A DNA stretch of 64,000 nt from Deltaproteobacteria bacterium (GCA_016235345.1 JACRLG010000011.1:1-64000); one strand, 5' to 3'. Shown: positions 18,377-28,335, numbered from the stretch's first letter. The notes: generated from the sequence alone by a model not told the origin. A program made the numbers and translations.

Positions 18377-18829
18377 ATTTTTCTGACAAGCCCCTATTTC
18401 ATCCCGGATGAACCGATGTTATACGCGATAGAGTGCGCCGCCATGCGGGGAGTTGATGTAAGGCTTCTGGTTCCAGCAAGGGGGGATGTCGCCCTTGTGT
18501 CAAAAGCGGCTCGTTCCTACTACCCAGCTGTGCTGCGTTCGGGGGCGAGGGTTTACGAATATCTTCCTTCCATGCTCCACGCCAAAACGGTGGTTATGGA
18601 TGGCATGTGGTGCATAGTTGGCTCCGCAAATCTTGACATCAGAAGTTTCAGGCTGAACTTTGAACTGGGTATCCTCGTGAGGGACTCAAGTTTCGGAAGG
18701 CTTATGGAAGAACGCTTCTTTTCCGATCTTCGAAAAAGCCGGGAACTCAAGGCCGGAGATATGGAATCCGAAGGGCGCTGGAATAAAATGATACAGCGCA
18801 TCGCCCGACTCGTTTCACCCATGCTCTGA
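18377..18829 (+). pseudogene. Cardiolipin synthase (phospholipase D superfamily), C-terminal fragment
   Basis: The frame contains LTSPYFIPDE and then the second HKD motif HAKTVVMDGMWCIVGSANLD followed by RSFRLNFE, matching the last 150 residues of ClsA-type proteins. The membrane N-terminus and first HKD motif (about 320 residues) are absent, since homology begins abruptly near 18377. One HKD motif alone cannot catalyse transphosphatidylation unless it dimerises. It lies between the broken integrase and the P-type ATPase. Confidence 0.8.
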
Positions 18830-18887
18830 TACCGGATTGAGTGACGGAAAAACTAAAACATCCAATCTGCAGGAAAGATAAGGATCA

Positions 18888-21674
18888 ATGGGCACGAAAA
18901 ACAGCCCTGCGCTGCCTGGCCCTGAAAGAATTGAACCATCCGTCTGGGCCGGTCTCAGTCCTGAAGAAGCAGCCGGAAGGCTTACGACCGCTATAGAGGA
19001 GGGTCTTGATCCCGAAGAGGCCCAAAAGAGGCTGGAACTGTACGGCCCGAACGTTTTGAAGGAGGTCGGAAAACGGTCGGTCCTGCGGATGTTCGCGGAT
19101 CAGTTCGTGAGCGCTTTGGTTCTTGTCCTCCTCATCGCCGTTCTCGTTTCTCTTCTGGTGGGCAGCGTCAAGGACGCCATCGCGATACTCACGGTTTTGT
19201 TTCTTAACGGTATTTTGGGGTTCGCCCAGGATTTCAGAGCTGAAAAGGCCATCGCCGCGCTGCGGAAGCTTTCCACGCCAATGGTGCGCGTAAGGCGCGG
19301 AGGCGTTGTCACCGAAATGGCTTCATCCGGCCTCGTACCCGGAGATGTGGTCATGATCGAGGCCGGCAACATAGTACCGGCCGACGGCCGTATTGTGGAG
19401 TCCGCAGGACTCAAGATTTCCGAGGCGGTCCTTACCGGGGAATCGGAGCCCGCCGAAAAGGAGTCCGGCAGTCTTCCGGGGGAAGGCCCATTGTCTTTGG
19501 GTGATCTTAAAAATTTCTGCTTCATGGGCACCACGGTTACTTACGGAAGGGGCCGGTTCCTGGTGACCGTAACCGGAATGGACACCGAGCTCGGACTTAT
19601 CGCGGGGCTGATTCAAAGCGTAGACCGCGTGAAATCCCCCTTGCAGAAGAAGCTCGACTCGCTGGGCCACGCCCTGGCCATTGCCGCCCTCATCGTTCTT
19701 TCCGCAGTTTTCGGTCTCGGCCTTCTGATCGGCGAAGACTGGAAACTGATGCTCATGACCTCAGTCAGCATGGCCGTGGCGGTCATACCCGAAGGCCTAC
19801 CTGCGGTGGTAACCATCGCTCTCGCCCTGGGAGCGCAGAGGATGCTCAGGCGAAACATTCTTATCCGCAGGCTTCCGGCGGTCGAGACCCTGGGCTCCGT
19901 CACCGTTATCTGTTCGGACAAAACCGGAACCCTTACAGAAAACCGGATGACCGTTACAGTTCTTGATCTTGCGGGCCACAGGCTGGATTTGTCGGAGGAA
20001 ATGAACCATTCCGGGCCTTCGACCATTGTTTTCGACAACCAGGCGGAAATACTGAAAAAAGAGCCTGCCCTATCCCTTCTGCTGATGGGTTCGGCCCTGT
20101 GCAATGACGCTGTTCTGCGCGCCTCCGGCAATTCACGGGAGCGTTTCCGGGCAATTGGAGACCCCACCGAAGGCGCACTGGTTATAGCAGCCGCCAGGTT
20201 CGGCCTCTTCAAGGACAGTCTTGACGCGGCCTATCCAAGGGTGGGCGAAATTCCTTTCGATTCGGACAGAAAGCTGATGACCACTGTTCATCGTGTCGAA
20301 GACTGCCGGGCGTGGATCGGGGAATGCGCCGAAATAGAAGCGGAAAAGCTTCTGGTCTTCACCAAGGGAGCTCCCGACGAGCTTCTCAAGGTTTGCGGCC
20401 GGGCCTTTCTCAGCGGAAAAGAAGCGCCGATGAACGATGAGTATCTTGAAAGAATCCGGTCCGCCAATGAGAACCTGGCCATGGGTGGAATGAGGGTTTT
20501 GGGCGCGGCTTTCAAGTCCACCGGAAAAGAGGCTTTAAATACCGCGCTTTCGCCGGATGATCTTGAAAACGATCTCGTTTTCATAGGCATGGTCGGCATG
20601 CTCGACCCGCCCAGAGCCGACGTCAAGACATCCGTTGCAACCTGCATTTCGGCTGGAATCAGGCCGGTGATGATAACGGGAGATCATCCTCTGACCGCCA
20701 GACGAATAGCCTCCGACCTTGGCATACTTATGGATGGCGGAGTTCTGACCGGGGCCGAAATGGAGGAGATTCCGCCTGAGCTTTTCAGCGAAAAGGTGGA
20801 GGAAGTTTCAGTTTTTGCGAGAGTTGCGCCCGAACGAAAACTGAAAATAGTTGAAGCGCTCCAGCAAAAGGGTCACGTGGTGGCGATGACGGGAGACGGA
20901 GTCAACGACGCTCCGGCCCTGCGGCGTGCAGACATTGGAGTCGCCATGGGAATAACCGGAACCGACGTTTCCAAGGAAGCGGCGTCCATGGTGCTGCTTG
21001 ATGACAATTTTTCGAGCATCGTGTCGGCTGTTGAAGAAGGCCGGGCGATATTCGACAATATTCTGCGTTTTATCAAATTTTCCCTTGCCGGAAACGTCGG
21101 CAAGGTTCTGCTTGTCCTTCTCGCCCCGCTTTTCGGTCTTCCGGTTCCGCTGACGCCATTTCAGATTCTTTGGCTGAATCTTGTGACGGACGGCGTATTG
21201 GGACTGGGAATAGGAATGGAGCCCGCCGATCCCGGCGCCATGAAAAGGCCGCCAAGGAATCCATCAGAAGGAATCATGTCCGGCGGGACCGGTCTTTCGA
21301 TCTTTCTCCTGGGTTCTCTCCTGGGCGCGGTCAATCTGGGCGTCGCCTTCTGGGCTTGTCAACAATCGGAAGCTCCGGCGACAATTATTATAATGACCAC
21401 CGTGGTGATTCTCCAGATTGTGGAGGCCCATGTCCTTCGGTCAAACTCGCGGTCCGTTTTTTTTATGAATCCCCTTTCAAACAAGCCCCTTTTAGCTGCC
21501 ACCCTCGTTGTCATTGTTTTGCAGGCCCTTGTGATAACCCTGCCTCCTATAGGAAGCATTTTTGAAACAGGCGTAATGTCCCCTGACCTGATGGCCGTGC
21601 CTTTGATTGCGGGTGGAGTGGTGCTGGTGATTCTGGAGGCGATGAAGTGGATATTTAACCGAAAGCGAAAATAA
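18888..21674 (+). CDS. P2-type cation-transporting ATPase (Ca2+-ATPase-like)
   Basis: ATP-driven membrane cation pump, 928 aa. An N-terminal cation ATPase domain is followed by TM pairs, the actuator TGES (183-186), the M4 site IPEGLPA (300-306), phosphorylated Asp344 in DKTGTLT, a GDGVNDAPAL hinge and M5-M10. The M4 and M6 motifs (PEGLP and NLVTDG) are those of SERCA/PMR1-type Ca2+ or Mn2+ pumps, not of heavy-metal P1B pumps; there is no CPC. The ribosome-binding site GGAAAGATAAGGA precedes the ATG. Export of Ca2+ or Mn2+ is the likely role; some relatives move Na+ or K+. Confidence 0.9.
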   Translation: MGTKNSPALPGPERIEPSVWAGLSPEEAAGRLTTAIEEGLDPEEAQKRLELYGPNVLKEVGKRSVLRMFADQFVSALVLVLLIAVLVSLLVGSVKDAIAILTVLFLNGILGFAQDFRAEKAIAALRKLSTPMVRVRRGGVVTEMASSGLVPGDVVMIEAGNIVPADGRIVESAGLKISEAVLTGESEPAEKESGSLPGEGPLSLGDLKNFCFMGTTVTYGRGRFLVTVTGMDTELGLIAGLIQSVDRVKSPLQKKLDSLGHALAIAALIVLSAVFGLGLLIGEDWKLMLMTSVSMAVAVIPEGLPAVVTIALALGAQRMLRRNILIRRLPAVETLGSVTVICSDKTGTLTENRMTVTVLDLAGHRLDLSEEMNHSGPSTIVFDNQAEILKKEPALSLLLMGSALCNDAVLRASGNSRERFRAIGDPTEGALVIAAARFGLFKDSLDAAYPRVGEIPFDSDRKLMTTVHRVEDCRAWIGECAEIEAEKLLVFTKGAPDELLKVCGRAFLSGKEAPMNDEYLERIRSANENLAMGGMRVLGAAFKSTGKEALNTALSPDDLENDLVFIGMVGMLDPPRADVKTSVATCISAGIRPVMITGDHPLTARRIASDLGILMDGGVLTGAEMEEIPPELFSEKVEEVSVFARVAPERKLKIVEALQQKGHVVAMTGDGVNDAPALRRADIGVAMGITGTDVSKEAASMVLLDDNFSSIVSAVEEGRAIFDNILRFIKFSLAGNVGKVLLVLLAPLFGLPVPLTPFQILWLNLVTDGVLGLGIGMEPADPGAMKRPPRNPSEGIMSGGTGLSIFLLGSLLGAVNLGVAFWACQQSEAPATIIIMTTVVILQIVEAHVLRSNSRSVFFMNPLSNKPLLAATLVVIVLQALVITLPPIGSIFETGVMSPDLMAVPLIAGGVVLVILEAMKWIFNRKRK

Positions 21675-21762
21675 TTAAAAATGTTGGATAGTTATACGTT
21701 TACTTGAACGGATAATCCGGAAAGACGAGGTATTCACGAAAAAGGCGAGAGCAGGCTGCTTC

Positions 21763-22998
21763 TCAGTGTATGATCCGGATATCGGCCAATTTTATGAGGT
21801 CGCCTGGGGATGAAAGCAATGGCAGAACTTTTCCGGCAAGGCCTGTTGACGCCCTTTTGGCAAGCCTAAAGGCCCTCCCGGCCTTCCAGCCGGGGTCGAA
21901 TTTCAGCATGACCGCCTGGTAAACAGCCTCCTTTACAAATGAAAGCGCGGGACCTGAAACACAGAAGGATTTTGAAACAAGAAAAGTGGAAAGGTGCCCG
22001 AAGGTCACAAGGGTGGGTTTGGATGAAGGCTTAAAATCGAGTGGGGTTTTCCCTTTTGCGCAAAGGATGACGTTTTTAGCGGCTCTTTCGCCCATGTCAA
22101 CTGCGTGATAAGCCTGCTTTCCCACAGGCTTTTCGGTCAAGGCCGAATCCCCCGCGACAAATATGTTGGAATATATGACATGTTGAAGACTGTCTTTTAC
22201 ACCGGCCCATTTTCCACGGCTCTCGGCAAGCCCCCATTTGAAAAGATCGTCACGGGGTTTTACTCCGCCTGTCCATATGACCATGTCCGCCGCAATTGAT
22301 TCATCATCGGACAGAATCACCCTGTTTTCGTAAACAGCCTTCACCGACCTTTGCATGTGGAAAAGAACAGGCAGGTTTCGGCAAAGCCTCACCAACTCAT
22401 CGTGAAGGCCGGGAGGCCCGAAACTCAAGGTTCTTGGCTGCCCGTCAACCAGATGGATCAGAAGGCCGTCGTGTTCGCCGAATTTCCGCAGCACCTCGCC
22501 CATGGATTCAACACCCTCTATGCCGCCTCCCACTATCACCAGGGAAAAACCTTTTCTTTTGGAAGCAAGGGCTTCGAGGGCCTTTCCTATGGAATGGCAG
22601 TCCCTCACGCTCTTGAAATCAAAGGCTATCTCCTCGGCACCCGGCACTCCAAAAAAATTTGAAACACCGCCTATGGCGCATATTGCGAAATCGTATGACA
22701 ACCAGTCACCTTTTTGGGTTTTAAGCCTGTTTTTATTCGGCTCTCATTCCGATACTCTGTCTTCAAGGTGCCGGTGACCCATGTTCTCGACTATTTTCTT
22801 TCTTGAAAGCCTCAGTTGCCGGGGCTTTTTTACGGCACTCACCAACTCGTGGATGTTGGGAAGAAATTCGAAATAAGGCCAGGGGTCGATAACCGTAACA
22901 TCGAAATCGGTAGTCAGAATCTTGGCCGCTGAAAGCCCGGCGAATCCGGCCCCCACTATCACAACCTTTTTCTTTGACTTTTTTCCGAATATTTTCAT
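21763..22998 (-). pseudogene. Type II NADH dehydrogenase-like flavoprotein interrupted by an in-frame TGA
   Basis: The minus-strand frame begins MKIFGKKSKKKVVIVGAGFA with an FAD-binding GxGxxG. It stops at TGA 22746-22744 and continues in the same frame through YDFAICAIGG, the NAD-binding VIVGGGIEGVE, and the second FAD motif IFVAGDSAL. Without the TGA the product is about 411 aa, normal for NDH-2. It lacks the C-terminal membrane-anchoring consensus I would expect. A single nonsense change (or sequencing error) is likely; selenocysteine is improbable because this position is not redox-active in the family. Confidence 0.75.
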
Positions 22999-23095
22999 GC
23001 AGCAGACCTGTTATTGGGGGTAGGAATGACGGTTTGTATCTTTTGAAATTAACGGATTGCCAACGTGTTTCATTCTTTGCATTATGAACACCATG

Positions 23096-23581
23096 TCAGA
23101 AATTCAATTTTGCGATGGAAAAGTTGAGCCAGGCAGCAAACCCTGTCCATAACGCGTAAGGAACCATCATTACCGCAGCAGCAGGCGAAACTCTCCGGAA
23201 AGAAAAAATGCAGGCAAGTATGATGAAAAAGAGCGCGGCTATGTCCAAAAGGGCAAGCCAAGGAAGTCTGAGCTTAAAATACAGAAGAGTCCAAAAACCG
23301 TTCAGCAGCAGTTGAGCGGTATAAAGACTCATGGGAAGACGGCGGGAACCTGGTTTCCCGTTGATCCAGACCAGCCAGCCTGAAACGGCGATCAAAATGT
23401 AAAGGACAGTCCAGACAGGTCCGAAAAGCCAGCCCGGAGGAGCCCAGCCCGGCCTATTGACCTGCTGATACATGGGCTCAACGTTTGGGCCGGTGAAAAG
23501 GCCGCCAACCGCCGCCGTCAAAAAAACGGCGGCCAAGAATACGAGCAGGGCGTAAATATTCCTTCGGCTGTACCGGGTCAT
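23096..23581 (-). CDS. tspO: TspO/MBR family membrane protein
   Basis: A 161-residue five-helix membrane protein. It has the family signature RPGWAPPGWLFGPVWTVLYI followed by an AVSGWLVW helix, and the C-terminal PYALWTGFAAWLNFSIAKLN. TspO proteins bind porphyrins and other ligands and act in stress or tetrapyrrole responses. It is followed on the same strand by none of its usual partners; upstream is the PNPOx-like gene on the same strand, 79 bp away. Confidence 0.92.
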   Translation of the reverse strand: MTRYSRRNIYALLVFLAAVFLTAAVGGLFTGPNVEPMYQQVNRPGWAPPGWLFGPVWTVLYILIAVSGWLVWINGKPGSRRLPMSLYTAQLLLNGFWTLLYFKLRLPWLALLDIAALFFIILACIFSFRRVSPAAAVMMVPYALWTGFAAWLNFSIAKLNF

Positions 23582-23660
23582 TGTTCGGATCTTCTCAATT
23601 ATTATTCAAAAGGGCCGGAAAAATTTTATGCCGATCTTTCGCTTCGCAAAAAAAGGCTTT

Positions 23661-24488
23661 TCAGACATCATCCTCGTCAGCGCCGATAAGGGGCAGCACC
23701 CTTTCAACTTTAAAGCAAACAATTAAAACCTTTTTCATTGTCTTTCCTGGTTTTTCACGCCTTCTAAGACGCGCCGCAAGGTCCTGGTCGTCGGATTCCC
23801 CAACCATTGAAAGGGCCAGACGCTTTCCCGAATAACCGGGGCCGTCCTCCCGAAAAAGATAGTGGGCCTTTCCCGTTTCGCGCACATTTTTAAGGTTTAA
23901 GCGATCCTGCATCAGAAAGGCCAGTGATCCGTCATCCATAAAATGTGGCCTTCCATAGACGGCAGCGTTGACTTCACCGTCTTTTCCGGCGCTCGAGAGA
24001 ACCCCGAACCCTTTTGTTTCCTCAAAATAGCGTGAAAGCTCTTCCATTTCGTATTCCTTATCGAAGAAAAAAGTGCGGGCGTTTTGGGGACCATCGAGAA
24101 ACAAAGCCTTTTTGATTTCTATGTGAAGCAAAACAAGGCCGAAATCGTTCAGAAAGCCTGAAAGGTCGGGGTTAGCTTTACACAGAAGTTCCCTCGCGCC
24201 TTGTAATTCTTCCTTAGGAATGCGAATCGCCCGCCCGCTTAATGAAAGCGCCTTGACCGCCGACAAATCCCGGTCCTGGCTCTCCAGTCTTGTATCCACA
24301 AGAACGCTTACATTGGGGTTCAGTGATATGTTGCTGAATTTTTTGGTATTTGCTCCTGTCGCTACTATAAGAGACCTTCGTTTTTCGTCAAAAGCGCAGG
24401 CCATGAGGGAAGTGTGAGGAACGCCTCCGGATTCCGTGGCAAGCACGCAAATTCGAGTCCTGTTAAGTATTTCAAAAAATTCCTTCAT
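23661..24488 (-). CDS. Pyridoxamine-5'-phosphate-oxidase-like FMN-binding protein with two split barrels
   Basis: 275 residues in two similar halves. The first (1-130) begins LNRTRICVLATESGGVPHTS and the second (about 145-245) begins FEETKGFGVLSSAGKDGEVN. Both are PNPOx-like split-barrel strands in which R/G/N residues contact flavin or F420 phosphate. The C-terminal tail LRRREKPGKTMKKVLIVCFKVERVLPLIG (listed here in overview: basic linker then a barrel strand) closes the second domain. Substrate is unknown; such proteins reduce small electrophiles or bind flavin as sensors. Confidence 0.75.
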   Translation of the reverse strand: MKEFFEILNRTRICVLATESGGVPHTSLMACAFDEKRRSLIVATGANTKKFSNISLNPNVSVLVDTRLESQDRDLSAVKALSLSGRAIRIPKEELQGARELLCKANPDLSGFLNDFGLVLLHIEIKKALFLDGPQNARTFFFDKEYEMEELSRYFEETKGFGVLSSAGKDGEVNAAVYGRPHFMDDGSLAFLMQDRLNLKNVRETGKAHYLFREDGPGYSGKRLALSMVGESDDQDLAARLRRREKPGKTMKKVLIVCFKVERVLPLIGADEDDV

Positions 24489-24583
24489 ACAGAGTCCTGT
24501 TCATTAAAACGTTCCGAAATAACGGAGCGGCAACCAGCAACCCTGTGTACCATATCTTTTGCCAGAATTCCCACAAGAAAACA

Positions 24584-24928
24584 TCAGACGTTTGCCCTGT
24601 CTTTTCCCAGGAGCAGCACTTTCATGTCTCCGTTTGCCTTGAAACTGGCAAAAAGAAGGTAAGGGGCGAGAAACATGATGCCCCCGAAAAATCCGAGTAC
24701 ACCCAGCATGATTCCCCTGGCTGAAAAATTATTGCGCCACGCGACCCACAAGCCGGAAAGCGCAAGCAGGCACGTGAAGTCAAAATTGAACTGCCCGGCC
24801 CAGGTCATGGCCGCCATATCTCCAAAGAAAACGGGGAGGAGGTTCCAGCCGTGGCTGTAAATAACCGGCCCGGTGTAGCAGATAATGGCTACAATAAAGA
24901 AGCCCAAAAGAATCCTGAAAGCAGTCAT
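24584..24928 (-). CDS. Small three-helix membrane protein of unknown function
   Basis: 114 residues with three hydrophobic segments: ILLGFFIVAIICYTGPVIY, FTCLLALSGLWVAW and IMLGVLGFFGGIMFLAPYLL. I do not recognise a family with certainty. ATG at 24928 is chosen because GGAAAAG precedes it; a longer open frame upstream has no supported start. It is divergent from the XRE regulator gene starting 90 bp away, which makes it the likely target of that regulator. Confidence 0.7.
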   Translation of the reverse strand: MTAFRILLGFFIVAIICYTGPVIYSHGWNLLPVFFGDMAAMTWAGQFNFDFTCLLALSGLWVAWRNNFSARGIMLGVLGFFGGIMFLAPYLLFASFKANGDMKVLLLGKDRANV

Positions 24929-25018
24929 TGTCTTTTCCTTTCCAATTGAGTTGACCTTGCTTTTCGGGAATGATAGCTGTTTGAGGTAATGATGTCCATT
25001 ACCTTGGAGGTAAAATTC

Positions 25019-25825
25019 ATGATCAATTTTGTCCAAAAGAAAAATAAACACGAATCTGCTGGAGACATGTTGCGCTTCTGGCGAAAGCTCAATAAAGTCA
25101 GTCAGATGGACTTAGCCTTGGATGCCGGGATTTCTTCGAAACATTTAAGTTTCGTGGAAACGGGAAGATCGCAGCCCAGCCGCAGCTTGATCTTGAAAAT
25201 CTCCGACTGCCTGAAATTGCCCCTAAGACAGAGAAACGCCTTTTTAATGGCGGCGGGTTTTGCGTCGGAGTTTAAAGAGGAACCCTTCAACGGGGAAAAG
25301 ATGGAAATTGTCAGGAGCGCGTTAACCAGGATGCTGGAAAAGCACGAGCCATACCCTGCCATGCTTATCAACGCAGCCTATGATATTTTGATGCACAATT
25401 CCGGCTACCAGAAAGTCATGAAAGCCCTCGCAGGCGAAGAAGTATTTTTGAAACACAAAAATGTGTATAAAATGGTGTTTGCCGAAAACGGTTTGCGAAA
25501 TTATATCGATAACTGGCCGGTTGTTGAGAAATTCATGTTGAACCGCCTTCTTGGAGAAGCAGCCGCAACACAGAACCAGAAACTGTTTGATTTATATAAT
25601 GATGTTACACAACTTCGTTCCAGCGATAGTACGGGTCTTGAAGAAATCGATCCTAACATGCCGGTAATAGTTATCAGGTTCAAGAAAGATTCCATAGCCG
25701 CCAGTTTCTTTACAACAATAACAACACTCGGCACGCCTCTTGATTTGACAACGCAGGAGCTTAGATTGGAGCTTCTTTTTCCTGCTGATGAGGAAACCAG
25801 GAGATTATTTTCCGGGCAAACTTGA
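25019..25825 (+). CDS. XRE-family regulator with MmyB-like ligand domain
   Basis: 268 residues. The N-terminal Cro/C1 HTH (about 12-65: MLRFWRKLNKVSQMDLALDA, then GISSKHLSFVETGRS) is followed by a PAS-like MmyB domain (110-265) that in relatives binds a fatty acid or similar ligand. TTGGAGGT lies 8 bp before the ATG at 25019. MmyB-type regulators usually control an adjacent, divergent gene, which here is the small membrane protein at 24584-24928. Confidence 0.85.
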   Translation: MINFVQKKNKHESAGDMLRFWRKLNKVSQMDLALDAGISSKHLSFVETGRSQPSRSLILKISDCLKLPLRQRNAFLMAAGFASEFKEEPFNGEKMEIVRSALTRMLEKHEPYPAMLINAAYDILMHNSGYQKVMKALAGEEVFLKHKNVYKMVFAENGLRNYIDNWPVVEKFMLNRLLGEAAATQNQKLFDLYNDVTQLRSSDSTGLEEIDPNMPVIVIRFKKDSIAASFFTTITTLGTPLDLTTQELRLELLFPADEETRRLFSGQT

Positions 25826-25889
25826 GTATGGTTGCAGATCCATCCCAATAATAAAGCAACACTCCGTTGTCTGAGTAAAGGAAACCGAT

Positions 25890-27227
25890 ATGACCATAAG
25901 CATCAGAAACTCTTTGGCGCTTGGCGGAAATGCTCTGAAACACGCGGATCTGTTTTTTCGCCAAAGTTCCGCGCGGGACATAGGGCCGGAAAAACCTTGC
26001 GAAAAAAAGCCCGCCACCGAAAAACCTGCAGGGATTCCGCAAATTCCCCAAGGCCGAACCCTCTTGGTAATCGGCCAGGCGACGGAGCCAAACGTGACCC
26101 GGTCCATGAGCGATTACACAGCCGCAATGGGCCGCCCAGGCGGGTACTCCTTTTACCTCATCTTAAGCGGCGATGAGGCACGGACCAAACGGGAACTTGC
26201 CACCATGGGCGCGTTTCTAAGCCGCTACCCCGGAACGGCGCTGCTCCTGGCGGTTGGTTACGGCGCAAACCTTACGGGCAACATCAGGGAATCCCAACTG
26301 CTGCTTAAAGGCCGGTTCGACCTGGAACTGGATGCCCTTGCAGCCTGGCTAAAAAGCCTGGACAGGGCCGCGTTTGTCCGCCCCTTGTATGAGTTCGACC
26401 GTCTGGGGATGACCTACGGCGGGCCGGACCTGTTCAAAAGCGCCTACCGCTATTTCGTTGACAGGGTTCGCGGCAAAGGCGCGGACAATACCGCTTGGAT
26501 ATGGCACTCGGCAGGCCCGGTATGGCGGCTGGTGGATTCGGCGGCAAAGTATGCCATCACATCCGCGACACTTCGGAATCAGGCGCTTGCTGACTGGTAC
26601 GTTAACCGTTATTTTAAAAATCCGGTGAAGGATCGGGTTCCAATCAGCCGGTTTTTTCCCGGAAGGGGATACGCCGATTACTTCGCCATATCCTATTGGG
26701 ACGGTTCACCGGGCTTGGGGGACCTTACCCCGGCCGGACGCGAAGTGTACCGGGCTGAAACCAGGCGCTTGTTCAGCGAGGCCCAGGACCTGGGCCTTCC
26801 CCTGGCAATCGCGGAATCCAATCCCGCCTATATCGGCACGTTCAGCGGCCCAAAAAGCGAGGGGTGGCTCGAAACCTATTTCGACCTGATAGAAAAGTTC
26901 GATATCCGTCTTGCCGCATACATCGCAGCCGAGTTTTTCGAGGAGGGTGGCGTATGGGGAAGCCCGATATTCAACGGGTTCTGGCCCAGGGACTGCCGCA
27001 TCCATGCATACCCGGCAATCAGGCGGCTGTTCGAACGCCGCGTGGCCTCTCCCCGATATATTCTTGAAGAGCGCGAATCCGTCAACGGCGCTTTGGGCTT
27101 CACTCCTTCGCCAGCGCCCTGGAAGGAGGACGCCCTTCCCCTGCCCGAACGTCCGCGCCTTCGCTGGCCCCATTGCAACCCGCCGGAATACCCGGGAATG
27201 GGGGGCTGGTGCCTGCCAAGGCTTTGA
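25890..27227 (+). CDS. TIM-barrel glycosidase-like protein (GH26-like)
   Basis: 445 residues, no signal peptide visible. After a 55-residue linker-like N-terminus the barrel begins RTLLVIGQATEPNV. Segments FVRPLYEFDRLGM and TAWIWHSAG match the acid/base strand region of GH26-type mannanases, and LAIAESNPAYIGTF resembles the nucleophile strand with its Glu. AAAGGA precedes the ATG. The family call rests on motif resemblance only; GH39 or GH5-like folds are possible. Lack of a signal suggests an intracellular role or non-enzymatic descendant. Confidence 0.5.
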   Translation: MTISIRNSLALGGNALKHADLFFRQSSARDIGPEKPCEKKPATEKPAGIPQIPQGRTLLVIGQATEPNVTRSMSDYTAAMGRPGGYSFYLILSGDEARTKRELATMGAFLSRYPGTALLLAVGYGANLTGNIRESQLLLKGRFDLELDALAAWLKSLDRAAFVRPLYEFDRLGMTYGGPDLFKSAYRYFVDRVRGKGADNTAWIWHSAGPVWRLVDSAAKYAITSATLRNQALADWYVNRYFKNPVKDRVPISRFFPGRGYADYFAISYWDGSPGLGDLTPAGREVYRAETRRLFSEAQDLGLPLAIAESNPAYIGTFSGPKSEGWLETYFDLIEKFDIRLAAYIAAEFFEEGGVWGSPIFNGFWPRDCRIHAYPAIRRLFERRVASPRYILEERESVNGALGFTPSPAPWKEDALPLPERPRLRWPHCNPPEYPGMGGWCLPRL

Positions 27228-27370
27228 GTCCGGGCAGCTAAAACTCATCAAAGTCGCTGATATTTGCAGCCCTTCAAGAGCCGCCATTTTAAGTCGATCA
27301 ATGTGCAGGGTGTTATTACTCGGGTCATGATTTAGTTCCATTTTTCGTGCCCTGCCTTTTTTGACGACGC

Positions 27371-27399
27371 TTGACCCTTAAAAAATAACAATGTTATGT
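27371..27399 (+). promoter_or_regulatory. Sigma-70-type promoter with overlapping palindrome upstream of tetR
   Basis: TTGACC (27371-27376), 17-bp spacer, TTATGT (27394-27399). An inverted arrangement around TGTTAACA spans the -10 region, a typical site for TetR autorepression of the gene starting at 27441. Confidence 0.5.
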
Positions 27400-27440
27400 T
27401 AACAGTATTATGATGAATATGCCTTTTACGGAGCCAAACA

Positions 27441-28121
27441 ATGCCAAAAAAAAAGCGTACTCCTGAGCAGGTTGAAGCAGTGCGTTCTGATATTCTATCC
27501 CATGCTGTCGCGCTTTTTGTGGAAGAAGGTTTTACCGGCTTCAGCATGCGTAAGCTCGCCTCCCGGCTGGGAGTGGCGGTGGTGACCATTTACAGCTACT
27601 TCCGCAACAAGGACGATCTTTATCTCGCCATAGTTGTCCGGGGTCTTTCCATGCTCTCGGCGAGAATGAACGCCAAGGTGGCTTGCCATGATCTCTCGCC
27701 TCTGGACAGAGTACGGGCGCTAATCACCGCGTATGTTGATTTCGGGTTGGACGAGCCGCATATTTACAGTCTCTTGTTTACCCTGCCTGTGCCGAAGTAT
27801 CATGATTATGTTGGCACTCCCCTTGAGAAGTCCGCCCTTCAAGCCCTCATTGAAGGCGTGAAGGTAGTCGACATTTTCAGAACTGCCGAAAGGGAATTGG
27901 TTAAAAACCTGCCGGCAGAGGCGGAGGACTTCGCGTTCATGCGGCTAACCTATTTCTGGATAATTCTGCACGGGTTCGTCTCCTCCTATAACAGTCGCGC
28001 CCTGCAATATATATATTCCGGAAAAATCTCCATTAAGGAGCAGGTGATCAATGAGGTGATGAGGGGTATCGAAAAGGATGTGGCTCTGGCCGATCGCATC
28101 GAGGGGCAGTCCGTCCGATGA
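27441..28121 (+). CDS. TetR/AcrR-family regulator
   Basis: 226 residues. HTH at about 15-62 (ILSHAVALFVEEGFTGFSMR, then KLASRLGVAVVTIYSYFRNKD), followed by a C-terminal domain with a long WIILHGFVSS helix. A promoter overlapped by a palindrome lies 40-70 bp upstream, suggesting autoregulation. Neighbours are the glycosidase-like gene upstream and a convergent TRAP gene downstream, so its target is not evident. Confidence 0.88.
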   Translation: MPKKKRTPEQVEAVRSDILSHAVALFVEEGFTGFSMRKLASRLGVAVVTIYSYFRNKDDLYLAIVVRGLSMLSARMNAKVACHDLSPLDRVRALITAYVDFGLDEPHIYSLLFTLPVPKYHDYVGTPLEKSALQALIEGVKVVDIFRTAERELVKNLPAEAEDFAFMRLTYFWIILHGFVSSYNSRALQYIYSGKISIKEQVINEVMRGIEKDVALADRIEGQSVR

Positions 28122-28257
28122 ATTTATGCTTTTGCCTTCATATTGTGCGCATGGACCGTCAACGATTTTATCGTACCCGGAAAGCCCGATGAGATGGTCT
28201 CATAATAAGCTTTATAAAATAAAGAGTTGGGCCTGTCCCTGTAGGACGTGGAAACAA

Positions 28258-28322
28258 CCGACGGCTTCGCATAAAAGGCCTGATAATGAGTCATGCATCA
28301 CGCCTTTTTGCGAGGCCGTCGG
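28258..28322. terminator. Bidirectional hairpin between convergent tetR and dctP genes
   Basis: A roughly 20-bp stem (CCGACGGC-TTCGCA-AAAGGC pairing with GCCTTTTTGCGAGGCCGTCGG) has A- and T-runs beside it on both strands and lies between two convergent genes. It has two small imperfections. Confidence 0.7.
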
Positions 28323-28335
28323 GAAAACGCCGGAT

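Noticed and set aside
22744-22746. TGA in the ndh-like gene as selenocysteine
   Set aside because: The position is not redox-active in NDH-2 proteins and the following bases give only a 4-5 bp stem; nonsense mutation or error is more likely.
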